A stretch of DNA of 34,200 nucleotides from Reyranella soli (GTDB taxonomy: Bacteria > Pseudomonadota > Alphaproteobacteria > Reyranellales > Reyranellaceae). The translations under genes were made by a program, and so were the position numbers. How positions within the stretch are numbered: the first letter of the stretch is position 1; each line of letters starts with the position of its first letter. The stretch is taken from positions 1 to 34,200 of the forward strand of contig NZ_BKAJ01000146.1 in assembly GCF_007992495.1 (NCBI RefSeq), written 5' to 3'. Below the pieces are notes generated by a model. The model had not been told where the DNA came from, did not search any database, and saw nothing but the letters and a program-made list of their open reading frames with translations. Shown one piece after another: positions 1 through 7,985 of the stretch.

Positions 1-10
1 CCCCCGGCAC

Positions 11-991
11 TCAGCTCTCCGGCGATACGCGGAACTGATAGGGCTCCTCGAGCATCTTCGCCTCGTCGGCCGTCACCGTGAACTCGGTCGCCTGCGCCGC
101 CGAGGTGAGCTGGTCGAGGCTGGTAGCGCCGATGATCGGCGAGCCCATGTAGGGCTTGCTGAGCAGCCAGGCGAGCGCCGCCTGCGCCGGCGACGCATTC
201 TTCCCGGCCGCGACCTTCTTCAGCCGATCGACGATCTCCCAGTCGCTGTCACGATAGGTGCCAGCGCGGACCTGCGCGTCGTTCTTGGAGCGCTCGGTCT
301 CGCCGCCGCCGTCCTTGCTGCGGTTGGCTGCAAGGAAGCCGCGCGCCAGCGGCGAGTACGGGATCAGGCCGACGCCCTGCTCGTGGCACAGGCGATTCAT
401 CTCGCGCTCTTCCTCGCGCTGAATGAGGTTATAGAGGTTCTGCATGGCAATCGGCCGGGCATAGCCCTTCCAGTCAGCGATCATCACCATCTGGGCGAAC
501 TTGTAGGCCGGCATGGTCGAGCCGCCGATGTAGCGCACCTTGCCCGAGCGCACGATCTGGTCGAGCGAGTACATGGTCTCTTCGATCGGCGTGTAGGGGT
601 CGAGCCGATGGACCTGGTAGACGTCGATATAGTCGGTCTGCAGGCGCTTGAGCTGGAGGTCGATCGCCGACATCAGGTGCTTGCGGCCAGTGCCGACGTC
701 GTTCTGGCTGTCGCTCATGCGGATGCCGACCTTGGTCGACAGCACGATGTCCTCGCGCTTCACCATCTTCAGGAGGGTGGCGCCCATGATCTCCTCGGAG
801 CGGCCGGCATTGTAGGCGTCGGCCGTGTCGAAGAAGGTGATGCCGACATCCAGCGCCCGCTTGAAGTAGGCCGGCGCCTCGGCCTCGTCGAACTTGCCCC
901 AGCCGCGGCGCCCTTTGGCGCCCCACGAGTTGCCGCCCAGGCAGATGCGGCTGACGATCAGGCCCGAGCGGCCCAGCGGTCCATATTTCAT
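11..991 (-). CDS. Aldo/keto reductase
   Basis: A 326-residue protein of the aldo/keto reductase superfamily, which reduces aldehydes or ketones (or the reverse) with NAD(P)H in the cytosol. The N-terminus MKYGPLGRSGLIVSRICLGG is the standard first beta-strand. The catalytic Asp and Tyr lie in FFDTADAYNAGRSEEIMG, the catalytic Lys in LSTKVG, and the His in YQVHRLD. Near the C-terminus, SPIIGATSLDQL corresponds to the cofactor-binding segment. Length is normal for the family and the gene looks intact. The start is preceded by a GGGGGAT ribosome binding site. It diverges from the selenoprotein gene about 48 bases away. The substrate cannot be told from sequence; YajO/YghZ-type reductases are the nearest I recognise. 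Confidence 0.93.
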   Translation of the reverse strand: MKYGPLGRSGLIVSRICLGGNSWGAKGRRGWGKFDEAEAPAYFKRALDVGITFFDTADAYNAGRSEEIMGATLLKMVKREDIVLSTKVGIRMSDSQNDVGTGRKHLMSAIDLQLKRLQTDYIDVYQVHRLDPYTPIEETMYSLDQIVRSGKVRYIGGSTMPAYKFAQMVMIADWKGYARPIAMQNLYNLIQREEEREMNRLCHEQGVGLIPYSPLARGFLAANRSKDGGGETERSKNDAQVRAGTYRDSDWEIVDRLKKVAAGKNASPAQAALAWLLSKPYMGSPIIGATSLDQLTSAAQATEFTVTADEAKMLEEPYQFRVSPES

Positions 992-1039
992 CGAGAAATC
1001 CCCCTTGTGACGCGGACCCTACCAACCCATCTTGGGGGC

Positions 1040-1258
1040 ATGAAGGTCCTGATCGAATATTGCGGCGCCTGAAACTATAAGCCGCAGGCCCTCCGTGTGA
1101 GGGATCGCCTCGAAAAGCTGGGCGCGACCGACTTCGAGTTGCGCGTTGGCAGATCCGGCCAGTTCGACGTCACCGTCGACGGCACGCTCAAATACACCAA
1201 AAGCAAGACCGGCCGCTTCCCGACTGACGATGAGGTCGAGGATTTGGTGTCAGTCTGA
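1040..1258 (+). CDS. SelW-like (Rdx family) selenoprotein with in-frame TGA
   Basis: Reading through the TGA at 1070-1072 as selenocysteine gives a 72-residue protein that starts MKVLIEYCGAU and continues NYKPQALRVRDRLEKLGA. It matches the Rdx/SelW-SelT-SelH family. The redox motif CxxU (Cys8-Gly-Ala-Sec11) follows the first beta-strand, GRSGQFDVTVDG is the middle strand pair, and SKTGRFPTDDEV is the conserved GRFP segment near the C-terminus. Length is normal for bacterial SelW-like proteins. These are thioredoxin-fold oxidoreductases thought to act in thiol redox control; many homologues carry Cys in place of Sec. A hairpin with bacterial SECIS geometry follows the TGA at 1089-1103. The reading frame stays conserved up to the TGA stop at 1256, which argues against a random stop or a pseudogene. 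A conventional gene caller would miss this gene. No selA, selB, selC or selD lies in the window. Confidence 0.88.
1089..1103 (+). promoter_or_regulatory. Bacterial SECIS-like hairpin
   Basis: Just after the in-frame TGA (1070-1072) the sequence CCCTC-CGTGT-GAGGG forms a perfect 5-bp stem with a 5-base loop. The loop has G at its second position and begins 21 bases after the TGA. Known bacterial SECIS elements need a small stem-loop with a G in the first two loop positions, roughly 16-37 bases from the UGA, so that SelB can bind. All three conditions are met. The stem is short and could occur by chance; its placement is what makes it convincing. Confidence 0.7.
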
Positions 1259-1329
1259 CTGTCATCCCGAGCGAAGCGAGGGACCTTTAAGGCAACGGGA
1301 AAGGTCCCTCGCTACGCTCGGGATGACAG
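1259..1329. repeat. Long inverted repeat (dispersed palindrome family), likely bidirectional terminator
   Basis: Arms at 1259-1288 and 1300-1329 are 30 bases each with a single mismatch, separated by an 11-base loop. The arm core is TCATCCCGAGCGAAGCGAGG. It begins directly after the selenoprotein stop codon and ends just before the stop of the convergent dehydrogenase gene. A second element with the same core lies at 17495-17587. It belongs to the dispersed palindromic repeats seen in many proteobacterial genomes. A hairpin this strong between convergent genes probably also ends transcription from both sides. Confidence 0.85.
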
Positions 1330-1336
1330 CAGTGCC

Positions 1337-2320
1337 TTAAGACAGCACCTCTTTATTCACCACATTCGCCGCGTTCGGCCGGCCGTCGAACACGCTCAGG
1401 ATGTTCTCGATCGCGGTCTGGGCCATGCGGTCGCTCGCCTCCTTGGTGACGCCGGCCATGTGCGGGCTGAAGATCACGTTCTCCAGGCCAAACAGCTTGT
1501 TGGCCGGATCGGGCGGCTCGCGGTCGAGCACGTCGAGGCCCGCGCCGCGCAGCTTGCCGCTGGTCAGCGCCGCGTAGAGCGCGTCCTCGTTGATGATGCC
1601 GCCGCGCGCGGTGTTCACCAGGAAGGCGTCAGGCTTCATCAGGCCGATCGTCTCGGTGTTGAACATGTCCACCGTCTCGGGCGCCTTCGGGCAGTGCACC
1701 GAGACGAAGTCGACCTTGGGCAGAGTCGCCTTGAGGTCGGTGACCTTGGTGGCGCCGGCCTTCTTGATGTCGGCCTCCGAGATGTTCGGATCGAGGACGG
1801 AGACGTCCATCTCGAAGGCGACGCAGCGCTTGACCGTGCGCGATCCGATGCGGCCCATGCCGACCACCAGGATCGACTTGCCGGCGAGATCGGCCGGCAG
1901 GTCAGTCAGGCGCTGGCCCCAGGTATTCTCGCGCACGAAGCGGTCGTGCTTGCGGGAAAGCCGCGCCGAGGCGAGCAGCATGTACATGGCATGCTCGGCC
2001 ACCGACACCGAATTGGCGATGCCCGTGGTCATCAAGGGAATCTTGCGCTTGTTGAGCGCGGGAATCTCGACGGCATCGAAGCCGACGCCCAGGCGGGCCA
2101 CCACCATCATGGCGGGCGCGGCGTCGAGCTCGGCCTGGCGGAACGGCGTCGCGCCCAAGGTGACGGCGTTGGCGTCCCTGAGCTTGGGATGCAGCGAGGG
2201 CACGCGATCGTCGGTCAAGATCTCGTAGTCGACGTCGTCACGCTTCTTCAGCACGTCGATGCCGGCCTGCGGCATGCGGCCGACGATCAGCACCTTCTTG
2301 CGGTTGTTGCCCGTGGTCAT
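1337..2320 (-). CDS. D-2-hydroxyacid dehydrogenase (phosphoglycerate dehydrogenase-like)
   Basis: A 327-residue NAD-dependent dehydrogenase of the SerA/GyaR type, interconverting 2-hydroxy and 2-keto acids. The Rossmann motif is GMGRIGSRTVKR, with an acidic residue (VSVLDP) for NAD binding. Catalytic Arg is in NTARGGIINED, Glu in DVLDREPPDP and His in FSPHMAGVT. The substrate-domain motif VARLGVGFDAV is also present. It lacks the C-terminal ACT domain of classical SerA, so a broader hydroxyacid dehydrogenase is as likely as serine biosynthesis. The start at MTTGNNRKK is chosen because AGGGGA lies just upstream; an in-frame ATG nine codons earlier has no such site. It converges on the inverted repeat and selenoprotein gene. 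Confidence 0.9.
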   Translation of the reverse strand: MTTGNNRKKVLIVGRMPQAGIDVLKKRDDVDYEILTDDRVPSLHPKLRDANAVTLGATPFRQAELDAAPAMMVVARLGVGFDAVEIPALNKRKIPLMTTGIANSVSVAEHAMYMLLASARLSRKHDRFVRENTWGQRLTDLPADLAGKSILVVGMGRIGSRTVKRCVAFEMDVSVLDPNISEADIKKAGATKVTDLKATLPKVDFVSVHCPKAPETVDMFNTETIGLMKPDAFLVNTARGGIINEDALYAALTSGKLRGAGLDVLDREPPDPANKLFGLENVIFSPHMAGVTKEASDRMAQTAIENILSVFDGRPNAANVVNKEVLS

Positions 2321-2423
2321 CCGATTCCCCTGCAGTCTTCCGTGCAAACGGCGGCGATCCTAGAGGGGGCCAGCGCCGGGCGCCAGCATCGGCAACGCCG
2401 GCCGTCGGCGGGCGTTGATTGGC

Positions 2424-3755
2424 ATGGTATTTCGCGAAGCAATCGAGCGCGACACAGTGGACCTGCTGACTCTTGCCGGACGCGTGGCAACTGAAACCGG
2501 CCACGACCCCTTTGATGGCGCCCTGCATCGCGATCTCGCCACTCTCGGCAACGACCATCTCGCGCAGGAACGGCGTCTCGAGACGGCGGCGCTGACGCTG
2601 CGCAAGGTATGGCTGAGCGCGGCCCACCGGCCGGCCGACGCAAGCCTGAAAAGCCCCCGGGACGGCGACATCGCGCGCGTACCCTGCGGCGACAGCCTGC
2701 ATTTCGGCTACGAGCGCGACCTCGACATGTCGATCCTGGAGGATCGGGGAGCGGCTTACGCGCCGCCGCCAGCCGGCTGGACGAGCGACATGGTCATCTT
2801 CCGCAGCGGACAGGCGGCACTGGCAGCCATCCTGCAGTTCGTTGCCTCAGCCTGGGGCGACAGGCGGACATTGTCGGTCGCTCATGCCGGCGCCTATTTC
2901 GAGACGAGGGCGTTGCTCGACGCCTGGCCGCGACAGAACTTCAGGCCGACGCACCCCTCGGTCGTCAGCGCCGACGTCGTGATCTGCGAGCCGGTCTGGT
3001 GCAACGGCTGCTTCGCCGCAACGAAGCGCCTGCCACGCGCTCGGCACGTCCTGCTGATCGATACCACAATGGTCGGTCCGGCATGTGATCTCAGTCCGTG
3101 GCTGCTCGCCGCCGGCAACGATTGCGACCTCGCGATCGCCTTCAGCTCCGGACTAAAACTCGACCAGGCTGGGCTGGAGCTGGCCAATGTCGGCATCGCC
3201 CGTGTCCTTGTGCGCGACGGAGCACAGCGTCGGTCCGAGATCACCGGCCGATTGAGACAGTTACGCGGCCTGATGGCGACTGGCCTGACGCTCGACGAAC
3301 TGTCGGCCCTCTCCGCTCCGTGGTTTCTCGATCGCGCCTACGTCGACAACTACGTCGCAGCGATTTTCGCCAACAACCGCGTACTTGCCCACGCGATCGG
3401 CCACGAGTCGCCCGTGTTCGGGCCGCACTGCCATCCCGCGCTGACGTCGAATGCCGATGCGCCATTCTGCGCCATCCAGCTCAGGGAGCCGTCGCCCTCC
3501 CGCTACCGGCGCTTTGTCGAGATCGTCGAGCAGCAGCGCGAACGGCGCGGCTTGCTGCTGGCCAAAGGCGGCTCCTTCGGATTCCGGGGACATCGTTTCG
3601 AGTTGATCGAGCCCGCGCCCGACCAAGGCCATCCCTTCCTGCGCCTGGCCATGGGATGGCGCGACGGCCATAGCTGCCGCGGCCTCGGCGAGCTGTTCCA
3701 CGAATTGGCCGCCTACGAGTCTTTCGAGGCGCTCGATCGGGCCTACGGCAGGTAG
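2424..3755 (+). CDS. Divergent PLP-dependent (fold type I, Cys/Met-metabolism-like) protein
   Basis: A protein of about 443 residues that I recognise only by fold. SGQAALAAIL near residue 130 resembles the cofactor phosphate loop of fold type I PLP enzymes. VICEPVWCNGC and LIDTTMVGPACD resemble the strands before and at the PLP-binding Asp. FSSGLKLDQAG holds Lys245 where the Schiff-base lysine of cystathionine gamma-synthase-like proteins lies. The reaction is unknown. About 100 N-terminal residues have no clear match. The start is uncertain: ATG 2424, TTG 2415 and a downstream ATG at 2727 are all possible and none has a strong ribosome binding site. The 3' end overlaps the convergent Lrp gene by 13 bases. 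Confidence 0.72.
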   Translation: MVFREAIERDTVDLLTLAGRVATETGHDPFDGALHRDLATLGNDHLAQERRLETAALTLRKVWLSAAHRPADASLKSPRDGDIARVPCGDSLHFGYERDLDMSILEDRGAAYAPPPAGWTSDMVIFRSGQAALAAILQFVASAWGDRRTLSVAHAGAYFETRALLDAWPRQNFRPTHPSVVSADVVICEPVWCNGCFAATKRLPRARHVLLIDTTMVGPACDLSPWLLAAGNDCDLAIAFSSGLKLDQAGLELANVGIARVLVRDGAQRRSEITGRLRQLRGLMATGLTLDELSALSAPWFLDRAYVDNYVAAIFANNRVLAHAIGHESPVFGPHCHPALTSNADAPFCAIQLREPSPSRYRRFVEIVEQQRERRGLLLAKGGSFGFRGHRFELIEPAPDQGHPFLRLAMGWRDGHSCRGLGELFHELAAYESFEALDRAYGR

Positions 3756-4222
3756 TTCAGCGGCAACCGTGTGGTCGACTTGATCTCCTCCATGGCGAAC
3801 ATGGAGGTGACGTCGCTCAACTCGATCTTGGCGATCAGGCGCTTGTAGAAGGCGTCGTAGGCCTCGATGTCGGGCAAAGCCAGGCGGATCAGGTAGTCGA
3901 TCTCGCCGCTCATGCGATAGCAATCCATGACCTCGGGAAACGACGCCACCGCCTTGGCGAAGCGGCCGAGCCATTGCGCATTGTGCTGCGCCGTGCGCAC
4001 CGCCACGAACACCGTGACGCCGGCATTCACCGCCTTGCGCTCGAGCAGCGCCACGCGGGCGCGGATGACGCCCGCCTCCTGCAAGCGGTTGATGCGCCGC
4101 CAGCACGGCGTGGTCGACAGGCCGACCCGGCGGGCGATCTCGGCCAGGGCCATGTCGGCCTCGTCCTGCAGGCAATCCAGTATCTTCTTGTCGAAGGGAT
4201 CCAGTATCAGTTTCTCAGCCAT
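3743..4222 (-). CDS. Lrp/AsnC family transcriptional regulator
   Basis: A 159-residue DNA-binding regulator. Residues about 10-60 form the winged helix-turn-helix (DKKILDCLQDEADMALAEIA, then RVGLSTTPCWRRINRLQEAGVI), followed by a linker strand. The C-terminal half is the RAM/ligand-binding domain (VFVAVRTAQ, YRMSGEIDYLIRLALPDIEAY). Such proteins form octamers or dimers and respond to amino acids. The context gives only hints about the target: it overlaps the end of the PLP-fold protein convergently and diverges from the DUF6356 gene, and Lrp genes often regulate amino acid enzymes of PLP type next to them. Length and motifs are complete. Confidence 0.93.
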   Translation of the reverse strand: MAEKLILDPFDKKILDCLQDEADMALAEIARRVGLSTTPCWRRINRLQEAGVIRARVALLERKAVNAGVTVFVAVRTAQHNAQWLGRFAKAVASFPEVMDCYRMSGEIDYLIRLALPDIEAYDAFYKRLIAKIELSDVTSMFAMEEIKSTTRLPLNYLP

Positions 4223-4312
4223 GGCGACTTCTTGGAATCAGTTTCTCCCATTAGCCGCGAACGGCGCAAAGTTAGCAAGCCGTTTCCGGCATCGACGCCT
4301 AGAATCGCTCGA

Positions 4313-4564
4313 ATGTTCCGCCGCTTCACCGATCATCCCGCCACGGTCAACGAGACCTATTTCCAGCACATGGGCACCGCCTTCGGCTTCGGCGCCAGGA
4401 TGCTGGTTGGCGCGCTCGCCTGTTTCGTGCACGGCCTGTTTCCGTGGCTTTGCCTCACCCGGGGAAGCGACACCATCCGCGCCTTGCATCACCGCATGGT
4501 CACCCATCGTGTGGTGCGCCCGGAGGCCACCGGCCGCACCCCGGCCGTCGCGGCGGGCGACTAG
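4313..4564 (+). CDS. DUF6356 family small membrane protein
   Basis: An 83-residue protein. The N-terminal FTDHPATVNETYFQHMGTAFGFG, the hydrophobic segment LVGALACFVHGLFPWLCL (one membrane helix) and the closing LHHRMVTHRV match what I recall as DUF6356, a small family common in alphaproteobacteria and of unknown function. The start at MFRRFTDH gives the normal family length. It diverges from the Lrp gene with about 90 bases between them and is followed on the same strand by the HPF-like gene after about 145 bases. No function should be assigned beyond a likely inner-membrane location. Confidence 0.8.
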   Translation: MFRRFTDHPATVNETYFQHMGTAFGFGARMLVGALACFVHGLFPWLCLTRGSDTIRALHHRMVTHRVVRPEATGRTPAVAAGD

Positions 4565-4710
4565 CCTCACTCTCCTTTTCGCCATCGGATCGGCTCGGCA
4601 CCGCCGCTGTGGGGTGTTACGCTGGAAGCGTATTTGGCATTCCCTAACGTTTGCAACTTGGTTTCAGCGCCTTGCGTTCCTAGATGACTGTAGAACGAAG
4701 GAGGGACCGC

Positions 4711-5091
4711 ATGCACACGCCGCTCAGGATCACCTTTCAGAACACTCCTTCCAGCGACGCCATCCGGCAACTCATCGAGGCGCAAGCCGACCATCTCGAG
4801 CAGTTCTTCGGTCGCATGACGGCCTGCCACGTCGTCTTCAAGCTGCCTGACGGCAATCATCGCAGCGGTGGTCCCTACGAAGTCACCGTTCATATCAAGA
4901 TGCCCGGCGGCATGACGGTCGACATCGACCGCACCCCCGGCCTCGACGAGCGCTTCGCCGATCCGCAATTCGCCGTCAGCGATGCCTTCCGCCGCGCGCG
5001 TCGGCGCCTGCAGGATCGCGCCAAGGTCATGCGGCAGGAGGTGAAGTCGCTGCATAAGCGCGTCGATCGCACGCTCGACCGCCCGGACTGA
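4711..5091 (+). CDS. HPF/RaiA-family ribosome-associated protein, short form
   Basis: A 126-residue protein starting at MHTPLRITFQNTP. The start is fixed by a strong AAGGAGGG site at 4698-4705; an ATG nine codons upstream has none. The pattern of a beta-strand, an amphipathic helix (SDAIRQLIEAQADHLEQFF), strands (ACHVVFKLPD, YEVTVHIKMPGG) and a second helix (FAVSDAFRRARRRLQDRAK) is that of the sigma-54 modulation/S30EA (HPF/RaiA) fold, which binds the decoding centre of idle ribosomes. The C-terminus is rich in Arg and Lys. There is no C-terminal dimerisation domain, so it is a short-form member, and a divergent one. A hairpin follows at 5126-5151. Confidence 0.8.
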   Translation: MHTPLRITFQNTPSSDAIRQLIEAQADHLEQFFGRMTACHVVFKLPDGNHRSGGPYEVTVHIKMPGGMTVDIDRTPGLDERFADPQFAVSDAFRRARRRLQDRAKVMRQEVKSLHKRVDRTLDRPD

Positions 5092-5125
5092 GATGATCTG
5101 AACCACAAGTCAGATGGCCTGACGC

Positions 5126-5151
5126 CCGTCAGATCCTTCGGGATCTGACGG
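5126..5151 (+). terminator. Perfect 11-bp hairpin with TTCG loop
   Basis: Arms CCGTCAGATCC and GGATCTGACGG pair perfectly around a TTCG tetraloop, 34 bases after the HPF-like stop codon. The stable UUCG loop and position suggest a transcription terminator for the DUF6356/HPF-like genes. No T-run follows, so it may act as an RNA-stabilising end instead. The remaining bases to 5340 show no gene I can support. Confidence 0.6.
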
Positions 5152-5340
5152 CTCACCATCTTCCTCACCTGCGGCGTCTAGTGCCTTCGGCAGCTTGGTT
5201 GCATCGGGACCCTGGAACGCCAGAGACCTCGGCCTCGCTGCAAGCCGGTCGGCGGGCCGCACTAGGGCTTCGCCGCGGTGGTCGCCTTCTGCTATCGTAC
5301 GGCGGCTACGGACAAGGGCTGCGGTGTACTGGGGATAGAC

Positions 5341-7908
5341 ATGGCGATGCGGCTGATCACAGATGCCGTCAACTATCTGATCCGGCGAGCTGCCGCCCAG
5401 GATTCCCCGTCCGGACAGGGTTCCGCCGTTCACTGGGCGAGCAAGCTGCGGGCAATCGAATCGTATGCGAGGTTCTGCGAGCAGGGATCGCTTCCAGACT
5501 ATCCGCTAGAAGTGTTCCTGGAGATCAGCAACATCTGCGATCTCAAGTGCGGGATGTGCGTGCAATTCTCGGCGCTCAATCCGCACAGACTCGACATGAT
5601 CAAGGGCACACGTCGAGGCTTCATGAATCAGGAGGATGTAGGGGAGAATCTCCAGGCGGCCTTGCAGCACGCGCTGCTGGTCCATTGTTTCGGGTACGGC
5701 GAGCCGACCATACATCCAACGTTCCGATCGTTCCTGGACCTGGTCGCCGGCTACGAAGTCATGGTCGACTTCTTCACCAATGGCATGCACCTCGACGACG
5801 ATTTTTGCCGCTTCCTGGTCGATCGCAACGTCTATCAGATCACGGTCAGCTTCTCCGGCGCGACAAAACAGACATACGAGAAGGTCTACCTGGGCGGCGA
5901 CTTCGAAAAGGTCCTGGGCGGTATCCGGGCATTGGCTGACGCCAAGCGCGCGAAGCAATCGGCGTATCCCATCATAGAGATAAACTCGCTGGGCTTTCAC
6001 GACCATGTCGCGGAGTTCGACAAGTTCGTCGAACTGATGGCCGACCATGGCGTCGACAGGGTGATGCTGAAGCCGCTGGAGGCGCACTCCATCATTCCGC
6101 AGCTGTATGAGCATGTTTCGGTGATGCGTCCCGAAAAGGAAGGCGCGATCGTCAGGAAGGCCCTCGCCTTGGGCCGCAGGCGAGGCATCCAGGTCAATGC
6201 CGACCTATACATGGGACGCGGCGCGGCAGACGACGACGATTATCGGCTGCGCATCGCGGCCCTGAAGGCAAGCGCCGACCAGAGGTTGGGGGACGGCATG
6301 CGGCCATTCGGACAGAATCCGATCGCCGATTTCGACAAGATAGCGGCAGAAACCTTGCCCATCAGATCGCCGAACAAGCAGCGAAACGACCCGAAGGTTC
6401 TACGCCTCGACGCTGCACCCGTCTTATCGAGGACGCTTCTCGACGTGGAGACGCCCAGGACCGAGGCCGGCGATGCCATTTCGGCGTACTGCATGGAGCC
6501 ATTCAAGACACTGTACGTATCGCGGAACGGAGCCGCGAAGCCCTGCTGCTTCGGCAATCCCAACGCGTGGTATCTCGGAGATGTCAAACGCGACGATGCC
6601 CTCGCCGTCTGGAAGGGAAGCGGCTTCGAAGCGACCAGGCACGACATACCCGACGGGAAGTATCCGCTGAAGACGTGCGAAACCTGCCTGCGCAAGAAGT
6701 CAGGTCCCCAAGGCCATCTCGCCCAGCACTTGATCAATTCCTATCTCTCCTGGCACCTCAAAGTTCACGGCGGCAACTTACGCAAGACCCTGGATCTGCA
6801 GGCGCCAGCGGCGTGGCGATCCATCGGCAAGCCTGCCGAAACGATCATGCAAACACGAAAGGAGTGGTTGAGAGAGCGTACGTCGACGGCATCGCCTGCC
6901 GACGTCTGGCCAATGCGTGAGCTTCACGATGCCGGCCTGTTCGCATCGACCGCAAACGGCTTTGTCCATCGCGATCTTCGTCCCGCGCATCGGATGGAGA
7001 TGCCCGTCGTGATCTCGCAACAATGTGCGTCGGCGGCTGAGCGCGTGATGGCGGGTCTGCTGTTCGACATTGGCGTTGCCCACTACAGGGGCAGTGGCTC
7101 GGCGATCGATCTCGGCATGCCTCGCCACATGCTGGGCGCCTTCTTGGAGGGAGTACGGCGTTCGGCGGGCTACAGCAGCATGCTCGGTGCCTTTGCGGCG
7201 AAGAAGTACAAGCCCGTTCTGAGATATGATCAGGAGTCGCGCGCTAACGATCTGTCCGGCTATGACGAACTCATCGAAACGCGGATCGTCGGGCTGAGGC
7301 GTGTGACCTGGCTCCCGCAGAAGCCGATCGAGTTGATACTCCTGGAGGGCGCAGCGAAGGGTCGCCATTTTCAACAGGCCTTTACGGGCCTGGCCCCGGG
7401 GCTTGTTCCCGGCACGACGTTCATCGTGCTCCACAATTTCTACTCGGAACACGCGGTGTACGCGAAAATACTCTTCGGGCTCCTTTCAGACTACTGTGAG
7501 TGGCTTGGCCAATCGGGAAGGAGTTGCATTCTTCGAATCGCCGACGTCATTCCGGCAGATATATTGGCGATGGATCCCATGCGGGATCTCTCCGCCGACC
7601 TCCAGGTCGCCTTTCATCAAAGGTGGGATATCCAAGGGCTGTCGCTCGATGCGCGTATCGGCCTGCAGTTGTCCTACGCCCGGCTTCTTTTCGAGCAAGG
7701 CCGCGCCGATGAAGCCTACACGCACATCGAACAGCTGGCCGCCCGGTTCGGGCCGGCGGCTCCCAGCCCAGCGCAGGCAGCTCAGCTCGGCAGGCGCGTG
7801 TCGTCGTTCCTGGGATGGGTCGACAAGCACCACGCGCGGCACGTATCGGCTGGCTCGATCGCCTCGCCGGCAGCGGGCGCCGATGTCACCGTTGCGTCAG
7901 GAAGCTAG
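5341..7908 (+). CDS. Radical SAM/SPASM-like protein with long C-terminal extension
   Basis: An 855-residue protein. EISNICDLKCGMC places the radical SAM cluster cysteines at 66, 70 and 73 (CxxxCxxC); a following GYGEPTIHP matches the SAM-binding GGEP strand. A SPASM-like second cluster region contains Cys384 (CMEPF), Cys402-403 (KPCCFGNP) and Cys446/449 (CETC), with the typical LGDVKRDDALAVWKG between. So residues 60-460 are a complete radical SAM enzyme. The remaining 400 residues are unusual: a segment near 660-700 (ELILLEGAAKG, then GLVPGTTFIVLHNF) looks like a degenerate class I methyltransferase end, followed by a helical region near 770-820 (LLFEQGRADEAYTHIEQLAA) of TPR character. The start at ATG 5341 follows GGGGAT; a GTG 21 codons earlier is possible. 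Base composition is visibly more AT-rich than its neighbours, which suggests transfer. Substrate unknown. Confidence 0.85.
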   Translation: MAMRLITDAVNYLIRRAAAQDSPSGQGSAVHWASKLRAIESYARFCEQGSLPDYPLEVFLEISNICDLKCGMCVQFSALNPHRLDMIKGTRRGFMNQEDVGENLQAALQHALLVHCFGYGEPTIHPTFRSFLDLVAGYEVMVDFFTNGMHLDDDFCRFLVDRNVYQITVSFSGATKQTYEKVYLGGDFEKVLGGIRALADAKRAKQSAYPIIEINSLGFHDHVAEFDKFVELMADHGVDRVMLKPLEAHSIIPQLYEHVSVMRPEKEGAIVRKALALGRRRGIQVNADLYMGRGAADDDDYRLRIAALKASADQRLGDGMRPFGQNPIADFDKIAAETLPIRSPNKQRNDPKVLRLDAAPVLSRTLLDVETPRTEAGDAISAYCMEPFKTLYVSRNGAAKPCCFGNPNAWYLGDVKRDDALAVWKGSGFEATRHDIPDGKYPLKTCETCLRKKSGPQGHLAQHLINSYLSWHLKVHGGNLRKTLDLQAPAAWRSIGKPAETIMQTRKEWLRERTSTASPADVWPMRELHDAGLFASTANGFVHRDLRPAHRMEMPVVISQQCASAAERVMAGLLFDIGVAHYRGSGSAIDLGMPRHMLGAFLEGVRRSAGYSSMLGAFAAKKYKPVLRYDQESRANDLSGYDELIETRIVGLRRVTWLPQKPIELILLEGAAKGRHFQQAFTGLAPGLVPGTTFIVLHNFYSEHAVYAKILFGLLSDYCEWLGQSGRSCILRIADVIPADILAMDPMRDLSADLQVAFHQRWDIQGLSLDARIGLQLSYARLLFEQGRADEAYTHIEQLAARFGPAAPSPAQAAQLGRRVSSFLGWVDKHHARHVSAGSIASPAAGADVTVASGS

Positions 7909-7985
7909 TCTAGAGCGGAATGCGTTGACCAAGCGGTGCGCAGTAGGGCGTCGAGCTGACGCTGTCACCCTGCCGGAGACGGCGT

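Noticed and set aside
1061..1072. TGA at 1070 as a real stop, making a ten-residue peptide or pseudogene
   Set aside because: Family-conserved sequence continues in the same frame for 61 codons after the TGA, the TGA is exactly at the Sec position of CxxU, and a SECIS-like hairpin follows.
1146..1340. Small plus-strand frame running across the inverted repeat
   Set aside because: It lies out of frame with the selenoprotein and its sequence is mainly translated palindrome (HPERSEG type), a common artefact.
4649..4669. Sigma-54-like TGGCAT...TTTGCA before the HPF-like gene
   Set aside because: The GG and GC doublets are about 15 bases apart instead of 10, so it cannot act as a sigma-54 promoter.
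7909..7985. Gap between the radical SAM gene and the membrane protein as a strong terminator
   Set aside because: Only a 4-bp GCCG-GAGA-CGGC hairpin is seen and there is no T-run; not strong enough to list separately.
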